A stretch of 35,576 nt of DNA from an uncultured Bacteroidales bacterium (GCA_900316235.1 ONCC01000027.1:1-35576), one strand, 5' to 3'; positions 8,585 through 17,741 are shown, counted from the first letter of the stretch. Notes: a model not told the origin generated them from the sequence alone. Made by a program: numbers and translations.

Positions 8585-9451
8585 ATGGAAATACGGATTG
8601 ATGATAATGCAGGCTATTGTTTCGGCGTGGTGAAAGCCATCGGCGCCGCCGAGGAGGAACTAGCGCGCGACGGCAGCCTCTATTGCCTCGGTGACATTGT
8701 TCACAACAACGCCGAAGTGGAACGCCTCCGAAACCTTGGCCTCGAGGTTATTGACCACCAGCGTCTGCCTGAGCTCACGGGTAGAAAGGTCCTTATCCGG
8801 GCCCACGGTGAGCCCCCTTCCACCTATCTTACTGCCAAGGAACTCGGCATCCATCTTATTGATGCTACCTGCCCCATCGTGCTGGCTCTCCAACAGCGCA
8901 TCCGCAAGGGATATGACGAAATGAAGCGCCTGGGAGGCCAGATAGTCATCTTTGGGAAACCAGGCCATGCCGAAGTGGTGGGTCTTACGGGACAGACCGA
9001 CGGGACGGCAATTATCGCCAGCACTCCCAATGACCTTGAGAATATCGACTTTTCCCGTCCTATCCGCCTCTATTCCCAAACCACCAAGAGCCGCGAAGAA
9101 TACCAGCTTCTCATCGCCAATATCCAGTCGCACCTGCCACAGGATGCCGACTTTGTGGCCTATGACACCATTTGCAACCGCGTGGCCAACCGCGCCCGCG
9201 AGCTGGAGACTTTCGCCTGCAGTGTAGATGTCCTCCTCTTCGTCGCCGGTGCCAACAGCAGCAACGGCCATTACCTTTATGAATACTGCCGCAAGGTGCA
9301 GCCCCGCACCCATTTCATCGCCGATGTCGCCCACCTCCGGTGCGAGTGGTTCGACGGTGCCGGCTGTGTGGGTATCTCCGGAGCTACCTCCACCCCTCGC
9401 TGGCAGATGGAGCAAGTACGTGAACAACTCAAAAAACTTTTCATTTCTTGA
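8585..9451 (+). CDS. ispH: 4-hydroxy-3-methylbut-2-enyl diphosphate reductase
   Basis: A 288-residue [4Fe-4S] enzyme for the last step of the MEP pathway, making IPP and DMAPP from HMBPP. The three cluster cysteines are visible: Cys12 (GYCFGV), Cys96 (DATCP) and Cys197 (TICN). The substrate-binding histidines are His40 (IVHNN), His74 (AHGEP) and His128 (PGHAE). The SNGHYLYEY and GISGATSTP stretches fit the third domain. The start is the ATG at 8585, two bases after the upstream stop. An in-frame extension into the M23 gene is rejected because it is that gene in another frame. The stop TGA overlaps the recF start as TTGA, indicating translational coupling. Confidence 0.96.
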   Translation: MEIRIDDNAGYCFGVVKAIGAAEEELARDGSLYCLGDIVHNNAEVERLRNLGLEVIDHQRLPELTGRKVLIRAHGEPPSTYLTAKELGIHLIDATCPIVLALQQRIRKGYDEMKRLGGQIVIFGKPGHAEVVGLTGQTDGTAIIASTPNDLENIDFSRPIRLYSQTTKSREEYQLLIANIQSHLPQDADFVAYDTICNRVANRARELETFACSVDVLLFVAGANSSNGHYLYEYCRKVQPRTHFIADVAHLRCEWFDGAGCVGISGATSTPRWQMEQVREQLKKLFIS

Positions 9452-10551
9452 TACTCAATAGGCTCATAGTAAATAACTTTAAAAACTACAGCGAAGCCGA
9501 CGTCCCGCTCTGCGACAACGTCAACTGCTTCGTGGGAAACAACGGTGCCGGCAAAACCAACCTCCTCGATGCCGTCTACTACCTCTCTTTCTGCAAGAGC
9601 TATTTCAACCCTGTTGACAGTCAGAATATAAAACTCGGAGAGGATTTCTTTGCCATCCACGGCCATTATGGCGGCGACACTGCATCGCTGACCTTGCGAC
9701 GCGGACAGGGCAAGCAGATGAAATGGAACAAGAAGACCTACAAGGCGCTTTCCGAGCATATCGGCAAGATACCCCTCGTTATGGTGTCGCCCAACGACCA
9801 GCAGCTTATCACTGGCGGCAGCGACCTCCGTCGCAAGTTCATGGACGGCGTCATCTCGCAGACCGACCACCGCTACCTCGAACACCTTATCGCCTACACT
9901 AAAGCCCTCGAGCAACGCAACCGCCTCCTTAAGCAGATGTGGGACGACCGCCTGTGGGACGATGCAATGGTCGCCATCTGGGATACCCAGCTGGCCACCA
10001 ACGGCGAATACCTCACCGAGAAACGCGTCGAGTTTGTCCGCGACTTCACACCCCTTTTCTCCGAATATTACCATTGGATTGTCGGCACCGACGAGTCCGG
10101 CACCATCGACTACCGCCACGATTCCCGTCCTATGCTCCTCCAACTCGAGGAATGCCGCCAGGCCGACAAATACTCGCAGTACACCAATGCCGGCCCCCAT
10201 AAGGACGACCTCATCTTTCTTCTTAGCGACGAAAACACCGATTTTACCCTTAAGAAATTCGGTTCCCAGGGACAGCAGAAGAGTTTTGCACTGGCCCTGA
10301 AACTCGCTCAGTTCCAGTATATCCTCAACCATTCGGGCGAGAAACCTATCCTGCTTCTCGACGACATCTTCGACAAACTCGACCTACTCCGCATCAAGCG
10401 CCTCATCGCCCTCGTCGGCAGCGACCGCTTCGGCCAGGTCCTCCTCTCCGACACCCAGCCCGGCCGCGTCCAAGCCATCTTCGACGAACTCCCCACCCTC
10501 GACCACAAGATATTCCAAGTCGACCGTGGTAGCGTAACTCTTAACTCTTAA
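9448..10551 (+). CDS. recF: DNA replication and repair protein RecF
   Basis: A 367-residue SMC-like ATPase that helps load RecA at gaps through RecO and RecR. The Walker A GNNGAGKTN is at 30-38. The ABC-type signature GSQGQQKSFALALKLAQ and Walker B KPILLLDDIFDKLD lie in the C-terminal third. The start is a TTG at 9448 overlapping the ispH stop by 4 bp, giving MILNRLIVNNFKNY, the usual RecF N-terminus. The last codons and the stop lie in three tandem TAACTCT heptamers (10535-10555), so the C-terminus could vary with heptamer number. The next gene, DUF721, is 20 bp downstream, a replication/repair grouping. Confidence 0.95.
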   Translation: MILNRLIVNNFKNYSEADVPLCDNVNCFVGNNGAGKTNLLDAVYYLSFCKSYFNPVDSQNIKLGEDFFAIHGHYGGDTASLTLRRGQGKQMKWNKKTYKALSEHIGKIPLVMVSPNDQQLITGGSDLRRKFMDGVISQTDHRYLEHLIAYTKALEQRNRLLKQMWDDRLWDDAMVAIWDTQLATNGEYLTEKRVEFVRDFTPLFSEYYHWIVGTDESGTIDYRHDSRPMLLQLEECRQADKYSQYTNAGPHKDDLIFLLSDENTDFTLKKFGSQGQQKSFALALKLAQFQYILNHSGEKPILLLDDIFDKLDLLRIKRLIALVGSDRFGQVLLSDTQPGRVQAIFDELPTLDHKIFQVDRGSVTLNS

Positions 10552-10555
10552 CTCT
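10535..10555. repeat. Three tandem heptamers at the recF stop codon
   Basis: TAACTCT occurs three times in succession (10535-10541, 10542-10548, 10549-10555). The recF stop codon is the TAA of the third copy. Heptamers are not a multiple of three, so a change in copy number would shift the reading frame at the C-terminus. Confidence 0.75.
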
Positions 10556-10571
10556 AATCTATTAACTAAAT

Positions 10572-10856
10572 ATGCAGCCCGACCGCACACTCGACTACTA
10601 TCTCCAGATTGCCCTCCGGCGTTTGGACCACGGCGACTTCGCCGACGAACTGCGTGTCGAGCGTGTCTACCGCCAGCTCGCCGGCGACCTCATCAGCCGC
10701 CTCACCTCCTCTGTCCAGTTCTCACACGGCGTCCTCTCCCTGCGACTTTCCTCCGCAGCCCTGCGCCACGAAATGTTCAACCGCCGCGAAAGCCTCCGCC
10801 AGCACATCAACGACCACCTCGGCGCCGAAACCGTCAAAACAATATACATAAGATGA
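10572..10856 (+). CDS. DUF721 (DciA-like) protein
   Basis: A 94-residue small basic protein with the layout of DUF721: an N-terminal helix, ELRVERVYRQLAGDLISRLT, a central VQFSHGVLSLRLSSAALRHEMFNRRESLRQHIN and a short C-terminal strand KTIYIR. The wider DciA family loads the replicative helicase in bacteria lacking DnaC, so a replication role is plausible. Its place directly after recF, and the presence of dnaA and polA nearby, agree with that. It starts 20 bp after recF, and its TGA overlaps the next ATG by 4 bp (ATGA). Confidence 0.82.
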   Translation: MQPDRTLDYYLQIALRRLDHGDFADELRVERVYRQLAGDLISRLTSSVQFSHGVLSLRLSSAALRHEMFNRRESLRQHINDHLGAETVKTIYIR

Positions 10857-12487
10857 AAAACCTCTGGAAAGCGCTCCTTATGGTGCATCGCTGCAATCCC
10901 CGCTCCTTCTGGCTGCGGATGCTCTATGTGTTGTTGCAGAGCGTGCTTCCGTTGATCAACCTCTATCTTCTCAAGCTCCTCATCGACCAGGTGTCCCTCG
11001 CCGTCACCTCTGCAGGAGCCCTCCCTCTCGCCGACAGCCATGTTCTTCACTACCTCCTCGCCATGTGCGCAGTCTTCTTGCTCAACCGCATCGTTTTAGC
11101 TCTCAATGCTGTCAACAACGACGTCCTCGGTCAGCGCCTCATAGACCATGTCAGTGACCTCCTCCAACGGCAATCCTCGCGGCTCGACATGCAGTACTAC
11201 GACAACCCCACATACCACGACACCCTCCACCGCGCGCAGCAGGAAGCCTCCTATCGTCCACTCCAGATACTCAACAATATCATGGCCTTCGGTGGATCCC
11301 TCCTGTCCATCATCGGTGTCCTTGCCATGCTCGCCGCCGCCTCCTGGTGGATCATCCTCGTTATGATAGTCGCCGTCCTTCCGGGGTTCGCTGTCCGACT
11401 CTATAAAGCTCGCAAAATCTATCGTTTCCGTCGAGAGAACACGCAGCTCTACCGCCGTACCTCCTATTTCGGAGCCCTCCTCACGGCACGCGACTTCGCC
11501 AAGGAAATACGTTCATTCCGCCTCGCGCACCTCTTCCGCTCCCGTTTTGTCGACGCACGACGGCAACTCGTAGGGAGGCTCCTCACCATCTCGCGCCGAC
11601 TGGGGGTGCTCGATGTCCTCTGCGGCATCATCGAGGCCGTAGCCATGTTCGCTGTCGTTTTCCTCCTCATCTCCCAGGCCTACCTCGGTGCCATCACCCT
11701 CGGCACCTTCGTCATGCTCTTCGAGGCCTTCCGCCGCGGACAAGGATACCTCTCCTCTCTCGTCGCCGCCGTTGCCGGACTCTACGATAACCGCCTTTTC
11801 ATCTCCAACCTCTTCGAATTCCTCTCCCTCCAGCCCACCATCCTCCCTCCTGACACCCCTGAACCGCTCCCCGATGAAATCACTGAAATCGAGTTCCGCG
11901 ACGTCACCTTCCGCTACCCCGACATGCAGCACGACGTCCTCTCCCACTTCTCCCTTACGGCCCGCAAAGGCCAGATAACCCACATCGACGGCCGCAACGG
12001 CTTCGGTAAATCTACCCTTATAAAACTTCTCCTTCGCCTCTACGACCCGCAAGGAGGCAGCGTGCTCGTTAACGGTATTGACATCCGACACTTTCATCCC
12101 GACGAGTTGCGCTCACGCATGGGCGTTCTCTTCCAGGACTTTGTCCGCTACAACCTCACGGTCTCTGACAACGTGATGCCGGGAACGTCCCAGCCCCATC
12201 ATGATGCCCTGCGCCTCGCGGGAGCCGACACGATTGTCGACCGCCTCCCACAAAAAGAAAACACTATGCTGGGACGCCTCTTCGACGGTGGCGCCGAACT
12301 CAGTATGGGACAGTGGCAACGCATCGCCCTTGCCCGCGCCCTCGCCACCGACGCTCCCATCCTCCTTCTCGACGAACCCTCCGCCTGGCTCGACGGCGAC
12401 GCCCGCCACCATCTGCAGGAAACCCTCCGCGAACTCGAGCCCCGGAAAATTATCCTCCTCGTCACCCATTCCCAGAATCTCGGCTAG
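10853..12487 (+). CDS. ABC exporter half-transporter (fused permease and ATPase)
   Basis: A 544-residue inner-membrane protein with an N-terminal transmembrane domain (about residues 15-310, several hydrophobic segments) and a C-terminal ATPase domain (about 345-544). Walker A is GRNGFGKST (380-388), the signature is LSMGQ instead of LSGGQ (483-487), Walker B is ILLLDE with the catalytic Glu, and the H-loop His is in VTHS (539). It ends five residues after the H-loop, slightly short for the family. It presumably works as a homodimer; the substrate is unknown. The start overlaps the DUF721 stop. Codon use is strongly biased to C-ending codons, as in recF and DUF721. Confidence 0.88.
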   Translation: MKNLWKALLMVHRCNPRSFWLRMLYVLLQSVLPLINLYLLKLLIDQVSLAVTSAGALPLADSHVLHYLLAMCAVFLLNRIVLALNAVNNDVLGQRLIDHVSDLLQRQSSRLDMQYYDNPTYHDTLHRAQQEASYRPLQILNNIMAFGGSLLSIIGVLAMLAAASWWIILVMIVAVLPGFAVRLYKARKIYRFRRENTQLYRRTSYFGALLTARDFAKEIRSFRLAHLFRSRFVDARRQLVGRLLTISRRLGVLDVLCGIIEAVAMFAVVFLLISQAYLGAITLGTFVMLFEAFRRGQGYLSSLVAAVAGLYDNRLFISNLFEFLSLQPTILPPDTPEPLPDEITEIEFRDVTFRYPDMQHDVLSHFSLTARKGQITHIDGRNGFGKSTLIKLLLRLYDPQGGSVLVNGIDIRHFHPDELRSRMGVLFQDFVRYNLTVSDNVMPGTSQPHHDALRLAGADTIVDRLPQKENTMLGRLFDGGAELSMGQWQRIALARALATDAPILLLDEPSAWLDGDARHHLQETLRELEPRKIILLVTHSQNLG

Positions 12488-12569
12488 CGTTTTTTTTGTT
12501 GCCAGGCACAATAAATGCTCTTCGGGGGCGTTACCTTTTTATATTTTTATTTTTAAAGTAAAGAATACT

Positions 12570-14003
12570 ATGTTTTACACTTTGCAGGATATCAACCCCA
12601 AGGAGTACGAGGGGAGTGTTGTGTTTTTGTATGGTGACGAGTGTGCGGAACGTAATCTGCCGTTGGCCAAGAAGGAGGTGGAGCGTTTGAAGGAGGCTAA
12701 AGATAAGAATTTTGTGGTCGGTTTCGACCGCCTACCCCACAGGCTTTTTCTCGTGAAGTTTGACAGCGAGTGTCCCGCCCCCGAGGTCCAGGAAGAACTG
12801 CGCCGTCTGGCTGTGGAGGTGCTAAAGATGATGGAAAAGGATGGAGTGAAGACTGTCGCCCTCTGCGGAGAAGGCACCCTCCCTGAGGAGGTCGCCGCCT
12901 TCGTGGAAGGCCTCACCCTCGCCGACTACAGCTTCGACCGCTTCTGCTCCAAGGAACGTTTCCATGTCGACCAGCTAATCATCAATTCGGTTTATTTCAA
13001 ACAGGAGGAACTCGACGCCCAACAGCGTCTTTGGAACCGCATCTTCTGGTGCCGCGAGTGGGTCAACCTGCCTGTGGCAGATTTGAATGCAGCTCAGTTC
13101 GCCGAGGAACTCCAGAGTGTCGCCGAGGGCTTTAAGAATGTCAAGTGCACGGTGATGGACAAGAGGAAAATCGAAAGTCTGCGCATGGGCGGCCTCCTGG
13201 CCGTGAACCGCGGCTCGGTCGATGAACCCCGCTTCGTGGTTTTAGAATATAATCCGAGTAATCTGAATAATCAGAATAATCCGATTATTCTTGTGGGCAA
13301 GGGTATCATGTATGATACCGGTGGACTCAACATCAAGCCCGAGGACTATATGCAGGAGATGAAGAGTGATATGGCGGGCGCCGCCACGATGGCCAGCGTG
13401 CTGTTCGCTGCCGCCGACAATGCTCTGCCAGTCCACCTGGTGGCCCTGTTGCCGCTGACCGACAACCGTCCCGGATTCAACGCCTATGCCGCCGACGACA
13501 TTCTCACCATGTATGATGGTACAACCGTCGAAGTGGTCAATACTGACGCCGAGGGCCGTCTCATCCTGGCCGACGCCATCGCCTACGCTGTGAAGAACTA
13601 TAACCCCCGTGTCATCATCGACGCCGCTACCCTCACGGGTGCCGCCGTACGGGCTATCTCTACCTTTGGAATCGCCGCCATGCAGCAGAATGCCCAGCGT
13701 GAGTTGGAGATGCTCAAAATCGTGGGCAACGAGGTCTATGAGCGCCTAGTGGAGTTCCCGATGTGGAAGGAATACGACGAACTTATCAAGAGCGATTTTG
13801 CCGACCTGCGCAACTGTGGCAATACGCCGCAGGCGGGCACCATCACGGCGGGCAAGTTCCTGGCGCACTTCGCGGGGAATGTCCCCTTCGTCCACCTCGA
13901 CATCGCCGGCGTGGCCTATTTTACCAAGGCACAGCACTACTTCCGCCCCGGTGCCAGCGGATACGCTATCCGCCTGCTCTACGCTTACTTACAAATGCAA
14001 TAA
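12570..14003 (+). CDS. M17 leucyl aminopeptidase family protein
   Basis: A 477-residue cytoplasmic metallo-aminopeptidase that removes N-terminal residues from peptides. The M17 signature NTDAEGRL is at 324-331. The metal ligands are Lys244 and Asp249 (VGKGIMYDTGG), Asp267 (MKSDMAGA), Asp326 and Glu328, with Arg330 binding bicarbonate. The start is the ATG at 12570, 82 bp after the ABC exporter, so it may have its own promoter, though no clear consensus is seen. An odd Asn-rich insert (NPSNLNNQNNP, 228-238) sits just before the catalytic core and is encoded by a nonamer-like DNA repeat. An in-frame extension back into the ABC gene is rejected. Confidence 0.92.
   Translation: MFYTLQDINPKEYEGSVVFLYGDECAERNLPLAKKEVERLKEAKDKNFVVGFDRLPHRLFLVKFDSECPAPEVQEELRRLAVEVLKMMEKDGVKTVALCGEGTLPEEVAAFVEGLTLADYSFDRFCSKERFHVDQLIINSVYFKQEELDAQQRLWNRIFWCREWVNLPVADLNAAQFAEELQSVAEGFKNVKCTVMDKRKIESLRMGGLLAVNRGSVDEPRFVVLEYNPSNLNNQNNPIILVGKGIMYDTGGLNIKPEDYMQEMKSDMAGAATMASVLFAAADNALPVHLVALLPLTDNRPGFNAYAADDILTMYDGTTVEVVNTDAEGRLILADAIAYAVKNYNPRVIIDAATLTGAAVRAISTFGIAAMQQNAQRELEMLKIVGNEVYERLVEFPMWKEYDELIKSDFADLRNCGNTPQAGTITAGKFLAHFAGNVPFVHLDIAGVAYFTKAQHYFRPGASGYAIRLLYAYLQMQ
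13251..13290. repeat. In-gene Asn-rich microrepeat in the M17 peptidase gene
   Basis: AT-rich repeated AATCCGAGT/AATCTGAAT/AATCAGAAT units encode NPSNLNNQNNP. A similar stretch (15971-16008) encodes an Asn/Gln linker in polA. Composition differs sharply from the surrounding GC-rich gene. Confidence 0.65.
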
Positions 14004-14012
14004 TTATTTACC

Positions 14013-15062
14013 ATGGAAAATAAAAACAACGAAGAAAAGAAAATACGCGTGGCCATCACTCACGGTGATATCAACGGAGTGGGCTACGAGACCATCATTA
14101 AAACCTTTGCGGACAGCCGCATGTTCGATGTCTGCACGCCGGTGCTATATGGAAGCACCAAGGTGGCTAGCTACCACAAGAAACTTCTGGGAAGTGTCCA
14201 GCAAGAGATGACTTTCTTCCCCATCAAAGATGCCAGTGAAGCGCAGGACCGCAAATACAACACCATTAACTTGACGCAGGAAGAGATAAAGATCGACCTG
14301 GGAAAGAGTACCGAAATGGCTGGAAAGTTGAGTCGCGAAAGCCTGAACCGTGCCTGCGAGGACTTGAAAGCGGGGAAGGTGGATGTGCTGGTGACGGCAC
14401 CCATCAACAAGAGGAATATCCAGGCCCCGGATTTTGACTTCCCCGGCCACACGGAGTATCTGAGCCACAAGTTTGGCTGCTCCAGCCTGATGATGATGGT
14501 GTGCGACCGCATCCGCATCGGCATCATGACGAACCACCTTGCGCTGAAGGATGTGCCCGGAGCGTTGACGCATAACCTCCTTTACGATAAGATTATGCTG
14601 ATGAACGAGAGCCTGAAGCGTGACTTTGGTATCACCATTCCGAAGATTGCTGTGCTGGCCCTCGACCCCCATGCAGGCGACAACGGTGTGATTGGTGACT
14701 TCGATATGAAGGTTATCAAACCCGTCATCGACGAGGTGCAGGGGAAAGGTGTCCTTGCCTATGGCCCCTTCCCGAGCGATGGCTTCTTTGGCAGCTCGGA
14801 GTTCAATAAGTTCGATGGCGTGCTGGCGCTCTATCATGACCAGGGTCTCATTCCTTTCAAGCTGATGTCGTTCACCGAAGGTGTGAACTTCACAGCCGGA
14901 TTGCCCTATGTGCGCACGAGCCCTGCCCACGGTACGGGCTACGACATTGCCGGCAAGGACAAAGCCAGCGAGCAGTCGATGCGCTCGGCCGTCTATCTGG
15001 CCTGCAATATCTTGCGCAACCGCAAGGAATATGACGAACTGACGGCGAATCCGCTGAAATGA
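14013..15062 (+). CDS. pdxA: 4-hydroxythreonine-4-phosphate dehydrogenase
   Basis: A 349-residue metal- and NAD-dependent enzyme of pyridoxal 5'-phosphate synthesis (DXP-dependent route) that oxidises and decarboxylates 4-phosphohydroxy-threonine. The three metal-binding histidines are His146 (GHTEYLSHKFG), His220 (LDPHAGDNG) and His275 (YHDQGLIPFK). The C-terminal RTSPAHGTGYDIAGK motif is intact. The N-terminal motif is THGDINGVGYE rather than the GDPAGIGPE of proteobacteria. The ATG at 14013 is 9 bp after the peptidase gene. The stop overlaps polA as ATGA, so the two are probably translationally coupled. Confidence 0.95.
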   Translation: MENKNNEEKKIRVAITHGDINGVGYETIIKTFADSRMFDVCTPVLYGSTKVASYHKKLLGSVQQEMTFFPIKDASEAQDRKYNTINLTQEEIKIDLGKSTEMAGKLSRESLNRACEDLKAGKVDVLVTAPINKRNIQAPDFDFPGHTEYLSHKFGCSSLMMMVCDRIRIGIMTNHLALKDVPGALTHNLLYDKIMLMNESLKRDFGITIPKIAVLALDPHAGDNGVIGDFDMKVIKPVIDEVQGKGVLAYGPFPSDGFFGSSEFNKFDGVLALYHDQGLIPFKLMSFTEGVNFTAGLPYVRTSPAHGTGYDIAGKDKASEQSMRSAVYLACNILRNRKEYDELTANPLK

Positions 15063-17713
15063 AGAAGCTGCTGCTGATAGACGGAATGGCGGCGGTATAC
15101 CGTGCCTATTATGCGTTGAACAAGAATCCGCGCATCAACTCGAAGGGTTTGAACACAAGTTGTGTGCTAGGATTTACCACTACGCTCTACGACCTCCTTC
15201 GCAGCCAGCACCCCACACATGTCGGCGTGGCTTTTGACCTTCAGAAGCCTACCTTCCGCCACGAGATGTACGCCGAATACAAGGCCAACCGCGAGGCGAT
15301 GCCCGAGGAAATCCAGAATGGACTGCCGTGGGTGAAAAAGATGATTGAAGCATTTCGAATTCCTATCCTCACCTGCGAGGGTTACGAGGCCGACGACGTG
15401 ATAGGCACCCTCTCGCATGCTGCCGAAGAGGCAGGATTCGATGAGGTGGTGATGGTGACGCCCGACAAGGACTTTGCGCAGCTGGTGACGAAGGTGGTGA
15501 AGATGTACCGCTTCGGCCGCATGGGCAAGCCTGATAGCATCATGGGCATCGAGGAGGTGAAGGAGAAGTTTGGCGTCGGCGACCCCCGTCAAGTGATAGA
15601 TCTGCTGGGCCTTTGGGGTGACGCTTCCGACAATATCCCCGGCATTCCGGGGGTGGGGGAGAAGACCGCCAAGAAGCTCATCGACCAGTTTGGCAGCATC
15701 GAAGAGATGGTGGCTCACAGCGACGAGATAAAGAACGAGAAGATGCGCCTCCTTGTGAAGGAACATGGCGAGCAGGCATTGTTCTCGAAGGAGCTGGCTA
15801 CCATCCGGCTTGACGCCCCCATACCCCTCGAAGAAGAGAAACTGGTACTCGAGGAGCCAGACTATCAAAAGCTTAAGGCTATTACTGACGAACTGGAGTT
15901 CCGCCAGTTCGCCAAGAAGGTCTTCACTGACTTAACAGTGAAAGACCCGTCGAAGGCCGTAGCTTGGGGGAATCAGAGTAATCAGAATACACCGAGTAAT
16001 CAGAAAACTTCGAGCACTCCGACGCTCTTCGACCTGGCGCCGACGGCGCAGCAGGCTCCTGCAGTGGAGCAGGCAGTGTTGACCGCCGAGGTGCTGGAAC
16101 AGATGGGGGACAAGGATGTGGCACTGATTGTTGACGGCCCCAACGTGGTATTGAGCACCGATGCCGATTCGGTATGGGTCTCTAAGGTTTCTAACCTCGA
16201 CCTGCCGCGCTTGGCTAAAGTGCTGCAGAACCCCAATACCACTAAACTTTGCTACGATCTCAAGAACCTTAAATATATCCTTGCCGAGCTCGACATAGAG
16301 TTGCAGGGCGAGATTTTCGACGTACAGCTGGCGCACTATCTTATTGATGCCGAGATGCGTCACTCGCTGGAGTTCATCTGCTCGGCGATGCTGGGATTCG
16401 AACCCGAAGGTCGTGCAGCCCAAGCTGCGGCGTTGTGGCAACTCTATCCGCTGATGGCGGCAAAATTGCGCGATGCACAGTTGGAGAAGCTTTACCGCGA
16501 GGTGGAGTTGCCGTTGGTCGACGTGCTGATAGACATGGAGAAAGAGGGAGTGAGAATTGATGTGGAGGCACTGCAAGAATATTCGCGGCAACTCACCGCC
16601 GAGCGTGTTGAAATAGAGGAGAAGGTCTATGAGATGGCTGGCGAACGGTTCAATATTGGTTCGCCAAAACAACTGGGCGAGGTACTTTATGAGAAGATGA
16701 AGGTGACCGACAAGCCTCCGCGGACGGCCACCAAGCAATACAGCACTGCTGAGGATGTTTTGACGAAACTTTCCGATAAGCATCCCATCATCCCGCTGAT
16801 ACTCGATTATCGCTCGGTGACGAAACTCGTGGGAACTTATCTCGACTCGTTCCCGAAACTCATCAATCCCGCCACGGGCCGCCTGCATACCGTTTACAAC
16901 CAGACCGTCACCGCCACGGGGCGACTCTCTTCTTCGAGCCCCAACCTGCAGAATATACCCATCCGCACCGAACGGGGGCGCGAGATACGCCGTGCCTTTG
17001 TGGCACGCGACGCTGACCATCTGCTTTTGGCCGCCGACTACTCGCAGATAGAACTTCGTATCATTGCCTCGCTGGCAAAAGACCGTCATATGTTGGAGGC
17101 GTTTGCCAATGGTTTCGATATCCATGCTGCCACCGCCGCTAAGATATACCACATCCCTATGGCAGAAGTGACAAAGGATCAGCGGAGGAACGCCAAGAGT
17201 GTCAATTTCGGCATTGTCTATGGCATCTCGGCGTTTGGACTGAGTGAGCAGCTAGGCATTCCCCGCAAGGAGGCCGCTGCACTGATTGACGAGTATTTCG
17301 CCCAATATCCCGACATTCGCCGTTTCATCGACGAGAGCGTGGCTTCTGCCCGTGAGTGCGGCTACGCACAGACCTTGTTGGGCCGTAGGCGTTATCTGCC
17401 CGACATCAACAGCCGCAACGCATCTGCGCGTTCCTTCGCCGAGCGCAATGCCGTCAATATGCCCATCCAGGGTACCTCGGCCGACATGATTAAACTGGCG
17501 ATGGTGAATATCCACCGTTGCCTCACTCGGCAGAATCTCCGCACCAAAATGATACTGCAGGTGCACGATGAGTTGGTTTTTGACCTTTACCGTCCTGAGG
17601 AGGCGCTCGTGAGGCAAATTGTGGCCCGCGAGATGAAGCAGGCGCTGCCCCTTCCTGGTATCGATATTGAGGTGGGTATTGATGTTGGAGACAACTGGCT
17701 GGAGGCGCACTAA
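15059..17713 (+). CDS. polA: DNA polymerase I with a degenerate proofreading domain
   Basis: An 884-residue repair and Okazaki-fragment polymerase. The 5' nuclease domain (1-290) keeps its acidic sites (LIDGM, EGYEADDVIGT, VTPDKDF, GDASDNIPGIPGVGEKTA). An Asn/Ser/Gln linker (305-320) follows. The 3'-5' exonuclease domain (about 340-530) has lost its catalytic acids: the DxE of Exo I reads VDGP (358-361), the Exo II Asp is Ile407 after a conserved NLKY, and Exo III lacks YxxxD. The polymerase motifs are intact: A LLAADYSQIELR (Asp660), B RRNAKSVNFGIVYG, C LQVHDELVFD (Asp837). Its start overlaps pdxA by 4 bp. Expected activities are polymerase and 5' nuclease without proofreading. Confidence 0.96.
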   Translation: MKKLLLIDGMAAVYRAYYALNKNPRINSKGLNTSCVLGFTTTLYDLLRSQHPTHVGVAFDLQKPTFRHEMYAEYKANREAMPEEIQNGLPWVKKMIEAFRIPILTCEGYEADDVIGTLSHAAEEAGFDEVVMVTPDKDFAQLVTKVVKMYRFGRMGKPDSIMGIEEVKEKFGVGDPRQVIDLLGLWGDASDNIPGIPGVGEKTAKKLIDQFGSIEEMVAHSDEIKNEKMRLLVKEHGEQALFSKELATIRLDAPIPLEEEKLVLEEPDYQKLKAITDELEFRQFAKKVFTDLTVKDPSKAVAWGNQSNQNTPSNQKTSSTPTLFDLAPTAQQAPAVEQAVLTAEVLEQMGDKDVALIVDGPNVVLSTDADSVWVSKVSNLDLPRLAKVLQNPNTTKLCYDLKNLKYILAELDIELQGEIFDVQLAHYLIDAEMRHSLEFICSAMLGFEPEGRAAQAAALWQLYPLMAAKLRDAQLEKLYREVELPLVDVLIDMEKEGVRIDVEALQEYSRQLTAERVEIEEKVYEMAGERFNIGSPKQLGEVLYEKMKVTDKPPRTATKQYSTAEDVLTKLSDKHPIIPLILDYRSVTKLVGTYLDSFPKLINPATGRLHTVYNQTVTATGRLSSSSPNLQNIPIRTERGREIRRAFVARDADHLLLAADYSQIELRIIASLAKDRHMLEAFANGFDIHAATAAKIYHIPMAEVTKDQRRNAKSVNFGIVYGISAFGLSEQLGIPRKEAAALIDEYFAQYPDIRRFIDESVASARECGYAQTLLGRRRYLPDINSRNASARSFAERNAVNMPIQGTSADMIKLAMVNIHRCLTRQNLRTKMILQVHDELVFDLYRPEEALVRQIVAREMKQALPLPGIDIEVGIDVGDNWLEAH
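15971..16008. repeat. In-gene Asn/Gln microrepeat in the polA linker
   Basis: AATCAGAGT, AATCAGAAT and related nonamers encode NQSNQNTPSNQKT between the 5' nuclease and exonuclease-like domains. The DNA resembles the insert at 13251-13290 in the M17 peptidase gene. Confidence 0.65.
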
Positions 17714-17741
17714 TTATTAATGGAACTAAGAGGTAAGAATT

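Noticed and set aside
12201..12569. Long N-terminal extension of the M17 peptidase into the ABC exporter gene
   Set aside because: The extension is the ABC gene read in another frame. The peptidase starts at the ATG 12570 with a normal family N-terminus.
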